Source: Cenococcum geophilum 1.58 (lineage: Eukaryota; Ascomycota; Dothideomycetes; Gloniales; Gloniaceae). From it: a DNA stretch of 64,000 nucleotides. This document shows, piece by piece, positions 45,834 to 56,634 of this stretch. The notes beneath the pieces are model-generated. The model did not search any database. It was not told where the DNA came from and saw only the letters and a list, made by a program, of their open reading frames with translations. Numbering within the stretch: the first letter of the stretch is position 1; the number at the start of each line of letters is the position of its first letter. The stretch is taken from contig KV748176.1 in the NCBI GenBank assembly GCA_001692895.1, positions 3,687,092 to 3,751,091 of the forward strand, given 5' to 3'. A program made the translations under genes and the position numbers.

Positions 45834-47221
45834 ATGCCTATATCCGCTTAAGCTACACAAAATGTCAAAAACATCCTTGATGGCGTTACCTCAGACCCCT
45901 CCACCGGTGTCCCAGGCCTTATCCTCATTTCGGTCGACAAGACAGGCAAAAGCCTCGTCGAACATCCCTCTGGAACCCACGGCGCCACGACTAAAGAACC
46001 CATGACGCTTGACACGGTCTTTTGGATTGCCTCTTGCACCAAACTTATAACATCTATCGCATGTATGCAGCTTGTTGAGCAGGGTAAACTAGCTCTAGAT
46101 GATGCGAAGCTTGTTGAGAAGATAGCGCCAGAGTTGAAGGATGTGAAGGTGATTGATAATGGAAAGTTGGTTGCTAAGGAAGGTGGTGTCACATTGAGGA
46201 TGCTGTTAACACATACCGCCGGATTTGGATATTCTTTCTTCGATGCGAGACTAAGGGATTTTGGGAGATTCATTGGCTATGATGAGTTTATGTGCGAAGG
46301 AGATGTTAAGCATGCCGCTGGTGAACCAACGTGGTAAAATGTGGGAGTACGACGTATGTTCCCCCCATTCATACGATTGGCTTGACTACCTACGCAACTA
46401 CTCTTCATTCCTTAGTATTTGCGGTAGTGGAGATGTATTGATGGCATAATTGCAGATTAACATCGACTAGGCCGGTGTTCTTGCCAAGCGCGTCTCAGGT
46501 CTCAAACTCAACAGCTACTTAAAGAAATATATCTTAGAACCACTCAGCTTAAAGAATATGAACGTGTTTCCGAGTAAAGAGATGAAAGCACAACTGGCAA
46601 GCATGCATCAACGTGCAAATGATAGCTCCGTTGAAGAGCGTGATTACCTCTGCCGACGCCCATTGACGGCAGAGACCGAAGAGGAGCAGGCAAGAATCTT
46701 CAATCCTGGTGGTGGCGGCTGCTTCGCAAAGTTGATCGAATACTGCCGTAAGCTATCTACCCCTTCTAATAGAACTCAAGCCATGCCGCCGTCCGACTAT
46801 TTCCCAGAAATCCTCGCAACGCTCCTCAACGACGGCACATTCCCGACTGCCGGCGCCAAAATTCTGTCTCCGTCGACCATTGCTACAGTGTGGGAGAACC
46901 GGATCCCTGGCCAACCCAACTTCGCCCGTGGTAGACCGTCATCCGCGAAGCCTGAGCTATCCAACTCGACCCCATAACTCTATCCCAGGAAGGTAACCCG
47001 CCGCAGGGCTGGGGCCTTTCCTTCTTGACGATTGCCCCGGAGCTACAGGTAGAGGCGCTAACACAGCGTGGTGGGTTGGATTGAGCAATTTGTTTTGGTG
47101 GGTTGATCGCGAAAAGGGTATTGCGAGTATGATTGAGAGTCAAGTTCTTCCATTCGGGGACATGGGAGTGCTTTGGTCGTGGTTTGTGGCTGAGAAGGCG
47201 ATTTATGATGGCCTAGAGTGA
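45834..47221 (+). pseudogene. Serine beta-lactamase-like hydrolase/transesterase, broken
   Basis: Homology to the class C beta-lactamase/esterase family (LovD-EstB type) runs over the whole span. The SxxK nucleophile motif is SCTK within FWIASCTKLITSIA (about 46020-46060). LLTHTAGFGYSFFD follows, then AGVLAKRVSGLKLNSYLKKY (about 46470-46530), a GGGG stretch (about 46708) and the C-terminal WWVGLSNLFWWVDREKGI region (about 47067-47120). The frame is broken by several stops: TAA at 45849 (sixth codon), TAA at 46335, TAG at 46468 and TAA near 46974. At least two frame changes occur near 46.98 and 47.03 kb. Most of the stops fit CAA to TAA or TGG to TAG, that is C-to-T or G-to-A changes of RIP type. 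An intron at about 46351-46455 may also be present. It is not functional as it stands. Confidence 0.8.
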
Positions 47222-48776
47222 AGTAAGGTTTCAGGAAGCCTATAAATCTCTTTCTATGTTAGTATTGTCAATAGGGTCGGCTATGCTCAACTTTTGCTGG
47301 GATATTTGATGGCTAAAGATTGCCTATTTGGCTAAGTCAAGGCTTCCTGGCAGCTTGCTCTCGAGTCTACCCGGAAAGTTCCGCTATAATATTTCATTTA
47401 ATCTTTTAGACCAGGCAGCATCTCTTCAGAAATCTTGGCAGTTGGCACTAGCGCACTTCGCCGTCTATATATTTTCTTCCTCCCTCCACTTTCTTCCTTT
47501 CTTTTTCCTCACCGGTCTTTCAGAGCTCAAAGCCCACGCTACTTTGTCCCCACTGTCTGGACCGAGAAAGTCCTCGTGTAAGCTACGGAATTCGTCACTA
47601 CAGCTGTCCCACCCAAGGCTTGTCTTTGGAGGACTACCTGAGTGAGGGACGTCCGCTTGAGGCACCGACAGTTCCGCATTTTCGTTTTCATCACTCAAGC
47701 CAGTCATCAACCTCTGTTGGAGCAGTGAAGCTTGCTCTTTGGCGATGCGACACCATGCACACATTGGAAGAAGGCCAGCAGCCCACCTGATGGCTAACGG
47801 AAATGTAAGGTCTCTCGATCTGCTCACTCCACCGGCTTGCCAGGCTACTTCGGATCGACGATACTTATATAAAGGATTCTGAACTTGAAGGTCTCAGCGA
47901 GATGGCTCAAACCCATCAGACTTCGGCTAGGCTCAGGATCTGCGAGGGGTTTGATCGCGATCGGTAGAACCCGCAGGCCACGGAATCACAGTGGGATTTG
48001 GAATCAACAGCAGATCGAGAACCACCGGGCTGTCAGCGGTCTCCTGTGAAAGGCATCGCCATTGCACTTCGGCGTTTGCTAGCAGCGAGAAGAACAAAAG
48101 TAATGCTGCTTTAAGGCTCCCGCTCTTCTTGACAAACTGGTGAACAGGAGTGTCCGACCGCCACTGGGTCTGTCAGGGCGTTAGGTAACTGGTTGAGCGC
48201 TTGGGAGTTCTGAAGCATAACGCAACATGGGTCTGTCAGGGCGTTAGGTAACTGGTTGAGCGCTTGGGAGTTCTGAAGCATAACGCAACATGTAGACTTG
48301 AACAATGTAACTCGGATATCAAGATCAAATTCAACGCTCAGGTTTTTTTTTCACTGAACTTGCTCTTTGTGACTTGACTTGACTTAAGTCAGCTTAGCTT
48401 GACTGATAAAATTGACGCTTCTCCCCCGAAGCTGAAGCTGTGTCGAATGCTGAGGTCTATATGAATACGTTCTCACGACCTAAGCTTTGGGAATGTATGC
48501 TTTGCAATATATCCTAGTACATACAAAAATATTCGAAAAGAAAAATAATATTGGGACGACATCCAGTGCACGTGCCGGCGATCTGACCTCACCAACATCA
48601 CGACCGTGACCACGGCCTCGGTTATATCCTCAGTGTCAACAAATTACAATAGATGATGCAACGATCAATATATTCAATACTTTCTCTTCCACTGCTACTG
48701 TTATGCTTGGTTTGATCCGAGATGCAGCCAGCAAAATCAGCACCACAAATATCTAACATTTTTGTTAGCTGACGCT
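47222..48776. other. Intergenic DNA with a tandem duplication
   Basis: No supported gene is seen. A 120-codon minus frame (47465-47827) and shorter frames have no domain. It contains the 63-bp tandem repeat (48165-48290) and an AT-rich stretch before the next MFS gene. Confidence 0.5.
48165..48290. repeat. 63-bp tandem duplication, two identical copies
   Basis: Units 48165-48227 and 48228-48290 start TGGGTCTGTCAGGGCGTTAG and appear identical. The identity indicates a recent duplication. The length is a multiple of three, so the minus frame repeats a 21-residue block, but that frame is probably not coding. Confidence 0.9.
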
Positions 48777-50710
48777 ATGGACGAGCACGTTCACAACACC
48801 AGCGCTACCTCTGAAGAGGATATATTAATTCCTGCAGTAGAGCCGATTAAGGATACTTTGTCTAAAAGTAAGGATGGACGGTCCGTCCTCTGGACCTTGC
48901 TCTTGCTGCTTATCTTGACGAATATGGCCATGAGCCTATACAACCTTCCCTTGAACCGGGTGATTGAGTTGAGATTATGTCGAGAGTATTATATCCAGCG
49001 CGATCCGTCCGTAATCGGCCCTGATGGCTCTATCCCGGAGGAGCTTTGTAAGCTGAATCAGGTTCAACAGCAGCTGGCATGGTTGCAAGGCATTATGGAG
49101 ACGACTGTCATTGTCTGCGGTAAGCTTAATATTGCCATGTTGAAATACTTGACTCACCAGAGCTGATATTTTCAAGACTTTATCGTGACAATTCCATTCA
49201 GCTTTCTAGCAGAGAGGTTCGGAGTTAGACTTGTTCTCTGGCTCAATATGATCCCGCGAATCTTCATGTCTTTCTGGGTTCTTATCATTGGTACGGAGAC
49301 AGCCCTTTATTTTCATCGGCGTGCATTTATTAGATTAGGATACTAAATTTTTTAGGCAATTTTGACATGATTTTCCCAACGAAAGCCATAGTCGCCGGAC
49401 CTTTCCTTGCCGTCCTTGGTGGTGAATGTGTATTTTCTTCTACTATATTTGCTCTTACTGCAGCTCTGACACGAGAATACTTACAAAGGTTAGTATTATA
49501 CAGTTTTAGTTTCGTGTATTACTGATTTTAACCACAAGGGCATCACACTTTTCCTACATCAGCTCCGTCTCGTATGTGGTGGCATTTATGGGACCCTCTC
49601 TAGCGTCCTTTACTATGAGCCAGAGCCTCTGGTTACCATTTTGGATAGGCATTGCACTCCTTTTGGCAGCAATCCCTACGATATACTTTCTACCAGAGAC
49701 AAAGAGTCACCCGAGCAAATATTCTCTGCAACCTGATCCTGCTGCTCCTGAAGCAGATCCTTTGCTCGGGCAACGGCCCTCAAGCCCAATAAGATACTCC
49801 AACGCTTTTGAAGCAGACAAGAGGCTTCCTAATCGCATCATACAAACTGTAATGACACTGATACGGCTCATTATTGGCCGTCGGAACTTCCAGCTCCTCC
49901 TAGCGTCATTCTTGCTCACGGCACTTGCGAGCTCGGACACGAAGTTGCTTGTACAATACATCTCTAAAAGATACAAGTGGACATTTGCACAGGTAAATAA
50001 ATCCCCACTACCAATATAAGATTGGAGAATCTCATAACTGACGGATGCAGGCCGGCTACCTGCTCTCAGCAAAAGCTCTCGTTAACATAGTTCTTCTTAC
50101 CGTCTTTGTTCCACGTATCATTCGCGCATCAATAGCTAGCAAGAGCGTTCACGGCTCTGAAATTCGTCTCAACTTCATCGGTACCGAGATAAGTATACTA
50201 ATTTCGATTCTGGGAGTACTTTGTGTTGCTATGTCTTTTAAAATCTGGATGTTATTGACTGGTTCGTGCCTCCATCTATCCATGCAATCTAGGCCCCTAT
50301 ATATCATTCTACTTCCTACACAACTCTTCAAAGCCACTGACAGAATTATTTGGGTTCAATAGCACTCATAATCTACGCCCTCGGCTCCGCTCTCCCGGTT
50401 TTCACAATGTCTCTAGTCAAATCCCCTTTGATCGCCCTGCAAGACGCTCATACCAATACACAAGACTTTAGTATCGTCATGCTGACAAAAACTCTCGGAT
50501 CGCTTCTTGGAGCGCCTCTTATGACTGTTACATGGGTGCAAGGAATCAAGTCGGGTGGAGTAGGGTTGGGGTTACCATATTTCATTTCTGCTGTGAGTTG
50601 GAACACTCTTCCCGTGCAAATATGGCCTGATATGCCTCTATGAACTGACAGTATAGATTCAGTCCCTGTATCTGGTAGCAGCTATTGTTATCGCACAGTT
50701 GCACTTCTAG
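48777..50710 (+). CDS. MFS transporter (seven exons), with a frame conflict near the 3' end
   Basis: The exons read are 48777-49119, 49177-49290, 49356-49488, 49539-49992, 50051-50261, 50344-50592 and 50657-50710. The first four introns have good donors (GTAAGC, GTACGG, GTTAGT, GTAAAT) and keep phase. The protein has an N-terminal membrane helix (WTLLLLLILTNMAMSLYNLP), a long loop, then the helix 2-3 signature FLAERFGVRLVLW and about eleven further hydrophobic segments. It ends IQSLYLVAAIVIAQLHF. This is the MFS_1 fold with no substrate prediction. The fifth intron (50262-50343; GTTCGT...CAG) leaves one base too many for the GSIALIIYALGSALP frame. The allele may therefore be broken, contain a sequencing indel, or use an unseen splice site. 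The start MDEHVHNT follows the first in-frame ATG. Confidence 0.72.
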
Positions 50711-51343
50711 ACTTCTACCAGTTCAGACATGGGCCGGCACATGTCGCCATGGCTTTGCTGCTTTTTCTTAGTTTCTTGGAATCTGGAGATCTCGGAGCCG
50801 TGTGCAATCCAACATTCTGCCCCCTGCGACAAAAAAACCTCTAAATGATACCTATATAGGATCGACCGCGTCACTGATTGGCTGATTGGCGGAGAGATGC
50901 TGGGATGCTGAGAAGTACATGATGGCATATAATTTGCTCTTAGAAATATCAGTCTGAGTCATGTTAGTCTAAAATGGAAGCAGAGTACTATTTCTCGTAA
51001 CTAGGATGAAGGCGTGGGTCACTGTCACTAATTAATGGTGGAAATCTAAGACATAGGCGGATGTGCTTGGAATTGTAGCTAAGAATCCAGTGTTTAGGCT
51101 AGATGATACTGTTGGAAGTCAATGCATATCATTTTTAAAAAGCTAATCAACATTCGTTATTTCACGGCTGAGAGACAGAAATATTCCTCTTCTGTGGGGC
51201 GGAGTTTAAATGCGTGGTTGGATGTGGATCGCGTTTCGCTTTAGGCACATCTCGCGTACCCTAGGAAAGCTTACGTATCTTCTTGGAGCTCTCGAACACA
51301 CATTTCGAGAGCCTAAGTCTTGCACTTCATATCCACAATCACA
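50711..51343. other. Intergenic DNA, promoter side of SWP1
   Basis: This is the 3' flank of the MFS gene and the upstream region of the oligosaccharyltransferase subunit gene. No gene or clear regulatory site is seen. Confidence 0.55.
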
Positions 51344-52327
51344 ATGCGTTTCTTACATTCATTCTTGTCCCCATTACTGCTTTCGAGTGCCTTTGTTGTT
51401 TCTGCGGCGTCATCTTGGGGGTTTGAAGATGCTACTTTGACAATTCAGAGTAAGGGCGCCGGTGCTGGTGGAGGTTTGAAGGAGAAGTATGTTGAGCCCG
51501 TTTCTTCAACTGTCTTGAGGTCTGAGGCTAATAACTGTCGTTGAATTTTAGATTGAGCATCAATTCTCCATTATCCAAGGAGGTTCCTCTGAGTGCAGTC
51601 GATACTCTCAAGATTATCCTCACGACTACCGATGGGAAGAAGGCCAAACGACCACACCAAGCGTTCCTCACGCTCACTGAGCCAGCCTCAGGCCTTGAAG
51701 AGTCCTTTATCTTCAGCGTTAAAGACACTGGCAAAGGCAAAGTGGAATTGGTATGATCATTCTACTCAATTGCTAGAATATAAGCTGACCACTAGACAGA
51801 ACCAAAAAGATATTCCTGCCCAGCTCCTCGCATCCTCCCAGCCCCTCACAGCATCCCTCGTTATCGCATCGTTTGGCTCCTCTACGCCATATAAAAGCAA
51901 AGTCTTCGATCTCACAGTGGAGCGCGACCCGAACGTCCCACTTGGCCTCCCCGAGAAGCCCGTCCGCTATGGCAAGCGTGAGGAGATCCACCACATTTTC
52001 CGATCCGATCCCAGATCACCCCCGAAGATAATATCGCTTGTCTTCACTGCTGCTGTCCTTGCTGCTCTTCCAATATTATTTGGTGCTTGGCTCACTCTTG
52101 GTGCCAATGTCAACCATATGTCCAAAGCCCTCGGAAGCGCACCTCTCTCTCACGCCCTATTCTTCGGCTCCATTGTGGCACTTGAGGGGATCTTCTTCCT
52201 ATATTATACTAGCTGGAATCTGTTCCAGACTCTACCTGCTGCGGCAGCGGTTGGAACCGTTGCTTTCCTGAGCGGGAGCAGGGCGTTGACCGAGGTTCAG
52301 GAGCGACGACTGGCTGGATTGAGATAA
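51344..52327 (+). CDS. Oligosaccharyltransferase subunit Swp1 / ribophorin II
   Basis: There are three exons, 51344-51486, 51552-51750 and 51800-52327, with introns of 65 and 49 nt, giving 289 aa. A signal peptide is at residues 1-22 (MRFLHSFLSPLLLSSAFVVS). A luminal beta-rich region follows (LKIILTTTDGKKAKRPHQAF, LTEPASGLEESFIFSVK). Then come the conserved HIFRSDPRSPPKIIS segment and three C-terminal membrane helices (about 185-280), ending in EVQERRLAGLR. Swp1 is an essential part of the ER complex that transfers the lipid-linked glycan to Asn-X-Ser/Thr during translocation. The short form without the long N-terminal domain is normal for fungi. Confidence 0.92.
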
Positions 52328-52971
52328 ATACTGAGAGAAGAAGTGAAGAATATAGACAGTGTATCTTGGGATTATTCTTGGAGTCTGGGAATTCGTGGAT
52401 GTTATCAACAAAAGCGCAGTGGCAGGTTCATGGAAATGGAATGTTATATTACCTTTCTGTCTCAATGATCCGGGGTAGAATACTGAATATAAAGATGCAC
52501 AGTGCTGCCGGGTCGGTACACGTCGATTCTCCGTCATAAAATCCAAGGGAAATGACAGGAATAGGGCTGCTGGGTATCTAGAGTTAAAATCCTTAAAGAG
52601 TAAGCTTGTAAGAGACCAATCAAGATGTAACGTTTATCAACCGTATATCTGTCTACATAGGTGTGGATTTATTTGATCGAAATTCCATTCTCGCTTCGCT
52701 ATATCCCTTGACACGGCAGCGTCCAACGAGAAAGTGGTCTGTGCGCGAACACTGTCTCTAAAACTACGCGTGCATCTATGTAGAATTCAATCATCAATTC
52801 CACTACCGCCATGCCTTCTAATCGTACTAAAATTGATGCAGACCTTATTTAGAAGACTCAATACAATATTCCTCCAAATCGGATTACAAAAAAACCCTGC
52901 CCCAAGCCCTGCCATTGCCCAAATTCGAACCTCTCCATATTGACGATTGGCACGCCCATTGCTCACCGAAT
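52328..52971. other. Intergenic DNA up to hAT C
   Basis: No gene is seen. It contains a short diverged relative of the palindromic repeat (52728-52775). The last 8 bp (52964-52971, CACCGAAT) are the left target copy of the hAT insertion. Confidence 0.55.
52728..52775. repeat. Diverged fragment of the GTGCGCGAA...TACGCG repeat
   Basis: AGTGGTCTGTGCGCGAACAC followed by ACTACGCGTGCATCTA resembles the copy near 38.89 kb more than the MITE at 53526-53675. Confidence 0.4.
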
Positions 52972-53525
52972 CAGACTTGCGGGCGACAGCCCCCGACAGG
53001 CCTGTCCGACAGACAGGCTGTCGGGCCGACAGTGTCGCCGACAGTCCGACAGCAACACGACAGCTTTTCTAAAAATAGGTATTACCCAAAGATTCCTCAT
53101 TAAGATATCAACAAGCTACAAGGGAACGCTCAGAACCTCTCGATCCGCCCAGTCCTTTGCACATTCAGTCGCTTTAAGTGTTTTTGTACTTGTTATCGTA
53201 CGATCCCATGGAATTTGACGTTGAGAGCCTGAGAATACCCTCTCTGGCTTATCGCTTATTCCAGGAATTGAGAGAACCTTAATTGCAAGTAGTGAGAGCC
53301 GCGGAAATCTAGTATGTTAAGCTGATTAACTCTACTAATTAATAGCCCTCGTACGAGGCTCTAGTATAACTAGATTCTCGCTAATATAACTCTTAAACTC
53401 ATCCTCGCTCTATAGACGAGTAGCCTTTAAGATTCGCTCACGAATAGCCCTTTAAAAGGTAGAGAGCTCTTTATTAGGGATCTCTGGCCTATTCCTTTGG
53501 GTATTGTATAATGGAGCAGGACCTA

Positions 53526-53675
53526 TCCCTTCGGCTGGTAAGGTTCTACGATAGTTGGACCGTGCGCGAACACCAGAATCAAAAGTACGCGTATGGTCAC
53601 GGATCCTTGATCCTATTGATTCTATTGGCTGGCTCTTATCGATAACCGTAGGACCAAATCTACCAGCCGAAGGGA
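53526..53675. mobile_element. 150-bp MITE, full copy, nested in hAT C
   Basis: The inverted repeats are TCCCTTCGGCTGGTA (53526-53540) and TACCAGCCGAAGGGA (53661-53675), flanked by TA on both sides (53524-53525 and 53676-53677). The core has an imperfect palindrome, ACCGTGCGCG...TACGCG. A truncated relative is at 39274-39405. Confidence 0.8.
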
Positions 53676-54376
53676 TAGATAGTGTTTTCTCGCGGAATCT
53701 CTTTTAGAGCTTTCGTACGATATAGAGCTGCTTCTCCCCAGTAGTAGTTAACTTTAAATGGTCGTTCTTGTCCTTTAAGAAAGCCGTACGGCTTTTAGGA
53801 TTAAAAATTCTAGCAGCTAGATAGTATGGAAATTTCGTAAGCTTCTTTATATACTTTTTAAGCTTTTCCTTAGCTCTTACGAGGCGAGGTAGTATAAAGT
53901 TATTCTTACTTAAAGAAGCTAATTCCTAATATAAAAGAATTAGTAGTAGAAATATAATAAGGAGTTATATAACTAACCTATGCCTTTTAAATAATATTCT
54001 AAAGAGTATTAATTGATTCCAGAACTCTTTCTAGTGTCGTATAATCTCTCTAAAGAAAAAGAGTTGCGTTATAGAAAGCTTAAAGGAAGTTGTGAGTCGT
54101 ACGAAGCTGAGTCTAGTTATCTGTTATAAGAACGTCCTCTCTTAGAATATCCTTCTTATAGTGCTCCACGTAGAGTTAAAGTCCAGCCTTTATTTTATCC
54201 TCTAGAGCTATAGACAATATATTAAACCAGCTATTCTATCTTGTACGATTATTAAGAGGAATAATCTTTCTAGCTTTGCCCTTAAACTATGTTGTATGAT
54301 TTGCTGAAGAACGGATATAGATAACGTTATTATAAAGCTTTCCTATTGGCCCTATAATATCTTAAATATTTCTACG

Positions 54377-54835
54377 CTGCACCAACCGAGAAGCAATGCT
54401 TTCAGTAGCTGGCACAGAGAACTATAATACACTGCTCTCAACACAAAAAGGCCTCAAGGCGGTTACCCAGTGGCTTATTAGCCAAAATGTACTAAACCAG
54501 TTCCGGGTTGCAAGGGAAATGGTAATAGAGGGTGGGGGGGCGAGCAACGGGCGCCCCCTGATGACTCTACAGTAGTAGAGTAAAGTTTGCGATACTAGCG
54601 CGTCCGTAGGCTTATTACGGCAGCAGTGGTTCCCAAGGAGGTCAAAAAGTAAGGTAGTAGGAGCACCACAGGTGACTCGCAGGCGCCTCGCAGGCGAGTC
54701 CCAAAAGGCGGGGAGATGGATCACGGGGTTTTCTCAAATGGAGTTTTCTCCCCACATGTACATAAGGAGTAGTCCGCGTGGGCCCAATAGGGATCCGAAT
54801 CGGACGTTAAGCAATGAATTATTATTATTATTATT
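54377..54835 (+). mobile_element. SINE-like retroposon, copy 2, inserted in the hAT C transposase
   Basis: This 459-bp element is flanked by an 11-bp direct duplication ATATTTCTACG (54366-54376 and 54836-54846). It ends in an (ATT)n tail (54819-54835) after ..GGATCCGAATCGGACGTTAAG. A long target duplication and a simple-repeat 3' tail are hallmarks of target-primed (LINE-mediated) insertion. It interrupts the hAT transposase, whose minus-strand frame can be followed on both sides. It has fewer RIP-type changes than the copy at 504-971. No coding frame belongs to it. Confidence 0.78.
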
Positions 54836-56274
54836 ATATTTCTACGCCTTTCGTCTGACTTACCTTTTGTAGATAGGGGTTCTCTATTGGCTGTTTTTTT
54901 TGTCTTTACTTTTGCCTTTACTGGCGTCTTTACTTGTCGTATAACTTCTTTCTCTGGTTCTGCGGCCTTCTTTCTCTCCTTTCCTCTCCCCCTAACTGGC
55001 TTAGGCGTCTTTGCTTGTTGTATGGCGTCTTCTTCGCTTTCCTCTTTATCCTCCTCCTCCTGATTCTCCTCCTCCTCTCCCTTTTCCTCCTCCTCCTCCT
55101 CCTCTTTCTGTTTCTTATCGTCCTTATTATATAACGCCATAAGCTTCTTATGCTTCTTTAAGATAAAAAGGAAGGCCTAAATAATAAGGTTAATAATATG
55201 CCCCTAATAATAAATCCTTTAATGCTCTGCGTTCCAGGAAATCCTATACTTAAGCTAGAGCTATATAGCAATTATACGATATAGAACGTTATTTAAGCCG
55301 GTATTATCGCTAACGAGAGCTCTAATCTTGGTTATAATTCCGTATGATTTAAGAACTGGTTAAAGGGCATTCTATTAATTTTTACTACTTTAACTATATA
55401 CCGTACGAAGGCCAATTAAGATATTTTAATATTGATTATGGATATTAAGGAAGCTGGCGCAGATTTTAAGTATAAAAGAGTGGTTAGGAGAGGTCCAGAT
55501 ATTAACTATAAAGTAAATATTTGTTTTTATAGATTAAAGAACTCGTTATATAACATCCTGGCTTTTAGAAAAGTAACTATAAATCTATTCCGTAATTATT
55601 AAGTGGTGTATAGGGATAATATTAGGGGTATCTGCTTCTCGATTTAACGCTCTAATAAAAGTATAAAACTCTGGCCATTTAATATATAAGAATGGAAGCC
55701 GTCGTATGATAATAAGATCTAGGAGTGTTTGCTTAATAGCACCCTTCTCTACTATATAACGTAGAACCTCGCCCTCTAGCCCCTAAACCTCTCCCTTTGT
55801 AAGAAGCTTTTCGTATAGGGCTTAAACTAAGCTCTTTCCTGCGTCTCGTGGTGTTGTATGAGGCTCGTTCTCTTGTCGCGTTTAGGTAAGTTTGTATTTA
55901 GTTAAAAGGTGGCAACGAAGTCCATCTGTTGAGGTATAATACCCTTAAGTATCTTTAGGGGGACAGTATCTATAGAGGTATTTCTTCTTTATATGAGTCT
56001 TGTCTGTTTTAGTTACTGGACGAGTATATTTATAAATTAAGGAGATAGTTTTTGAAGCTCCGACTTTCGTATAACTTAATAAGATTAAATCTATATTAGT
56101 ATCGGCGCTAAAGAGAGCAGAATTAGTATTTGTTTCGAATAGAATATCACTCTAATTAGCTATTTTAATGCTGCTTTATATAATAAAGAGAAGGGAAAGA
56201 TAAAATTCAAAAGTGGGAATGCCAAGCCCTGTCCGACAGGCTGTCGGAGCTGTCGGCTGTCGCCCGCAAGCCTG

Positions 56275-56634
56275 CACCGAATATCTGATTATGGGCACGG
56301 GCCACCATCTCCTTGGACGCAAATTGCCGTGTCAAAGGATAAAGACCCTGAACAACAGGCGACGGCTGAACTCAGCCTCATGACTTCCCCCCTGCACAGT
56401 GAGGCTGCGTGCCTCATCAAATTTCCTTCGCTGGCAGTTTGTATCTTCTCATCTATTACGGCAACTTGACCTTATGCGTATGGCTTAAATAGCCCTAATT
56501 GCATGCGGCATAACATATTTCCAGATTGTGTTTATTGGACTTTCTGTAGGTGCACGCTTGAGAGTTTCATAGCTATTAGGCTGACAGCTTTTAGGAAAGC
56601 CTGACATCTTGATTCAAACCTCTCTATTACAGAA
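56275..56634. promoter_or_regulatory. Upstream region of the kinase gene
   Basis: It begins with the right target copy of hAT C (56275-56282) and reaches the kinase ATG. The hAT insertion therefore lies only 360 bp upstream of the coding start and could affect its promoter. Confidence 0.4.

Larger units (their letters stand above)
52972..56274 (-). mobile_element. hAT DNA transposon C with GTCGGACAG-type subterminal repeats
   Basis: This 3303-bp element is flanked by a perfect 8-bp target duplication CACCGAAT (52964-52971 and 56275-56282). The terminal inverted repeats are CAGACTTGCGGGCGACAG at the left and CAGGCTTGCGGGCGACAG read inward from the right, one mismatch in 18. Both ends carry clustered GTCGGACAG/CTGTCGG repeats, likely transposase binding sites. 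The transposase is on the minus strand. A BED-like finger lies near 55.88-56.0 kb (YLYRYCPP...CHLLTKYKL). An acidic linker follows (54.84-55.14 kb). The RTRxNSW motif is near 54.24 kb and the KLTKFPYYLAARIFNP block near 53.82-53.87 kb. It is RIP-damaged, carries a SINE and a MITE, and is inactive. Confidence 0.9.

Noticed and set aside
54934-55134. 66-codon Leu/Phe-rich plus-strand frame
   Set aside because: It is antisense to the Glu-rich linker of the hAT C transposase (CTC/TCC repeats).
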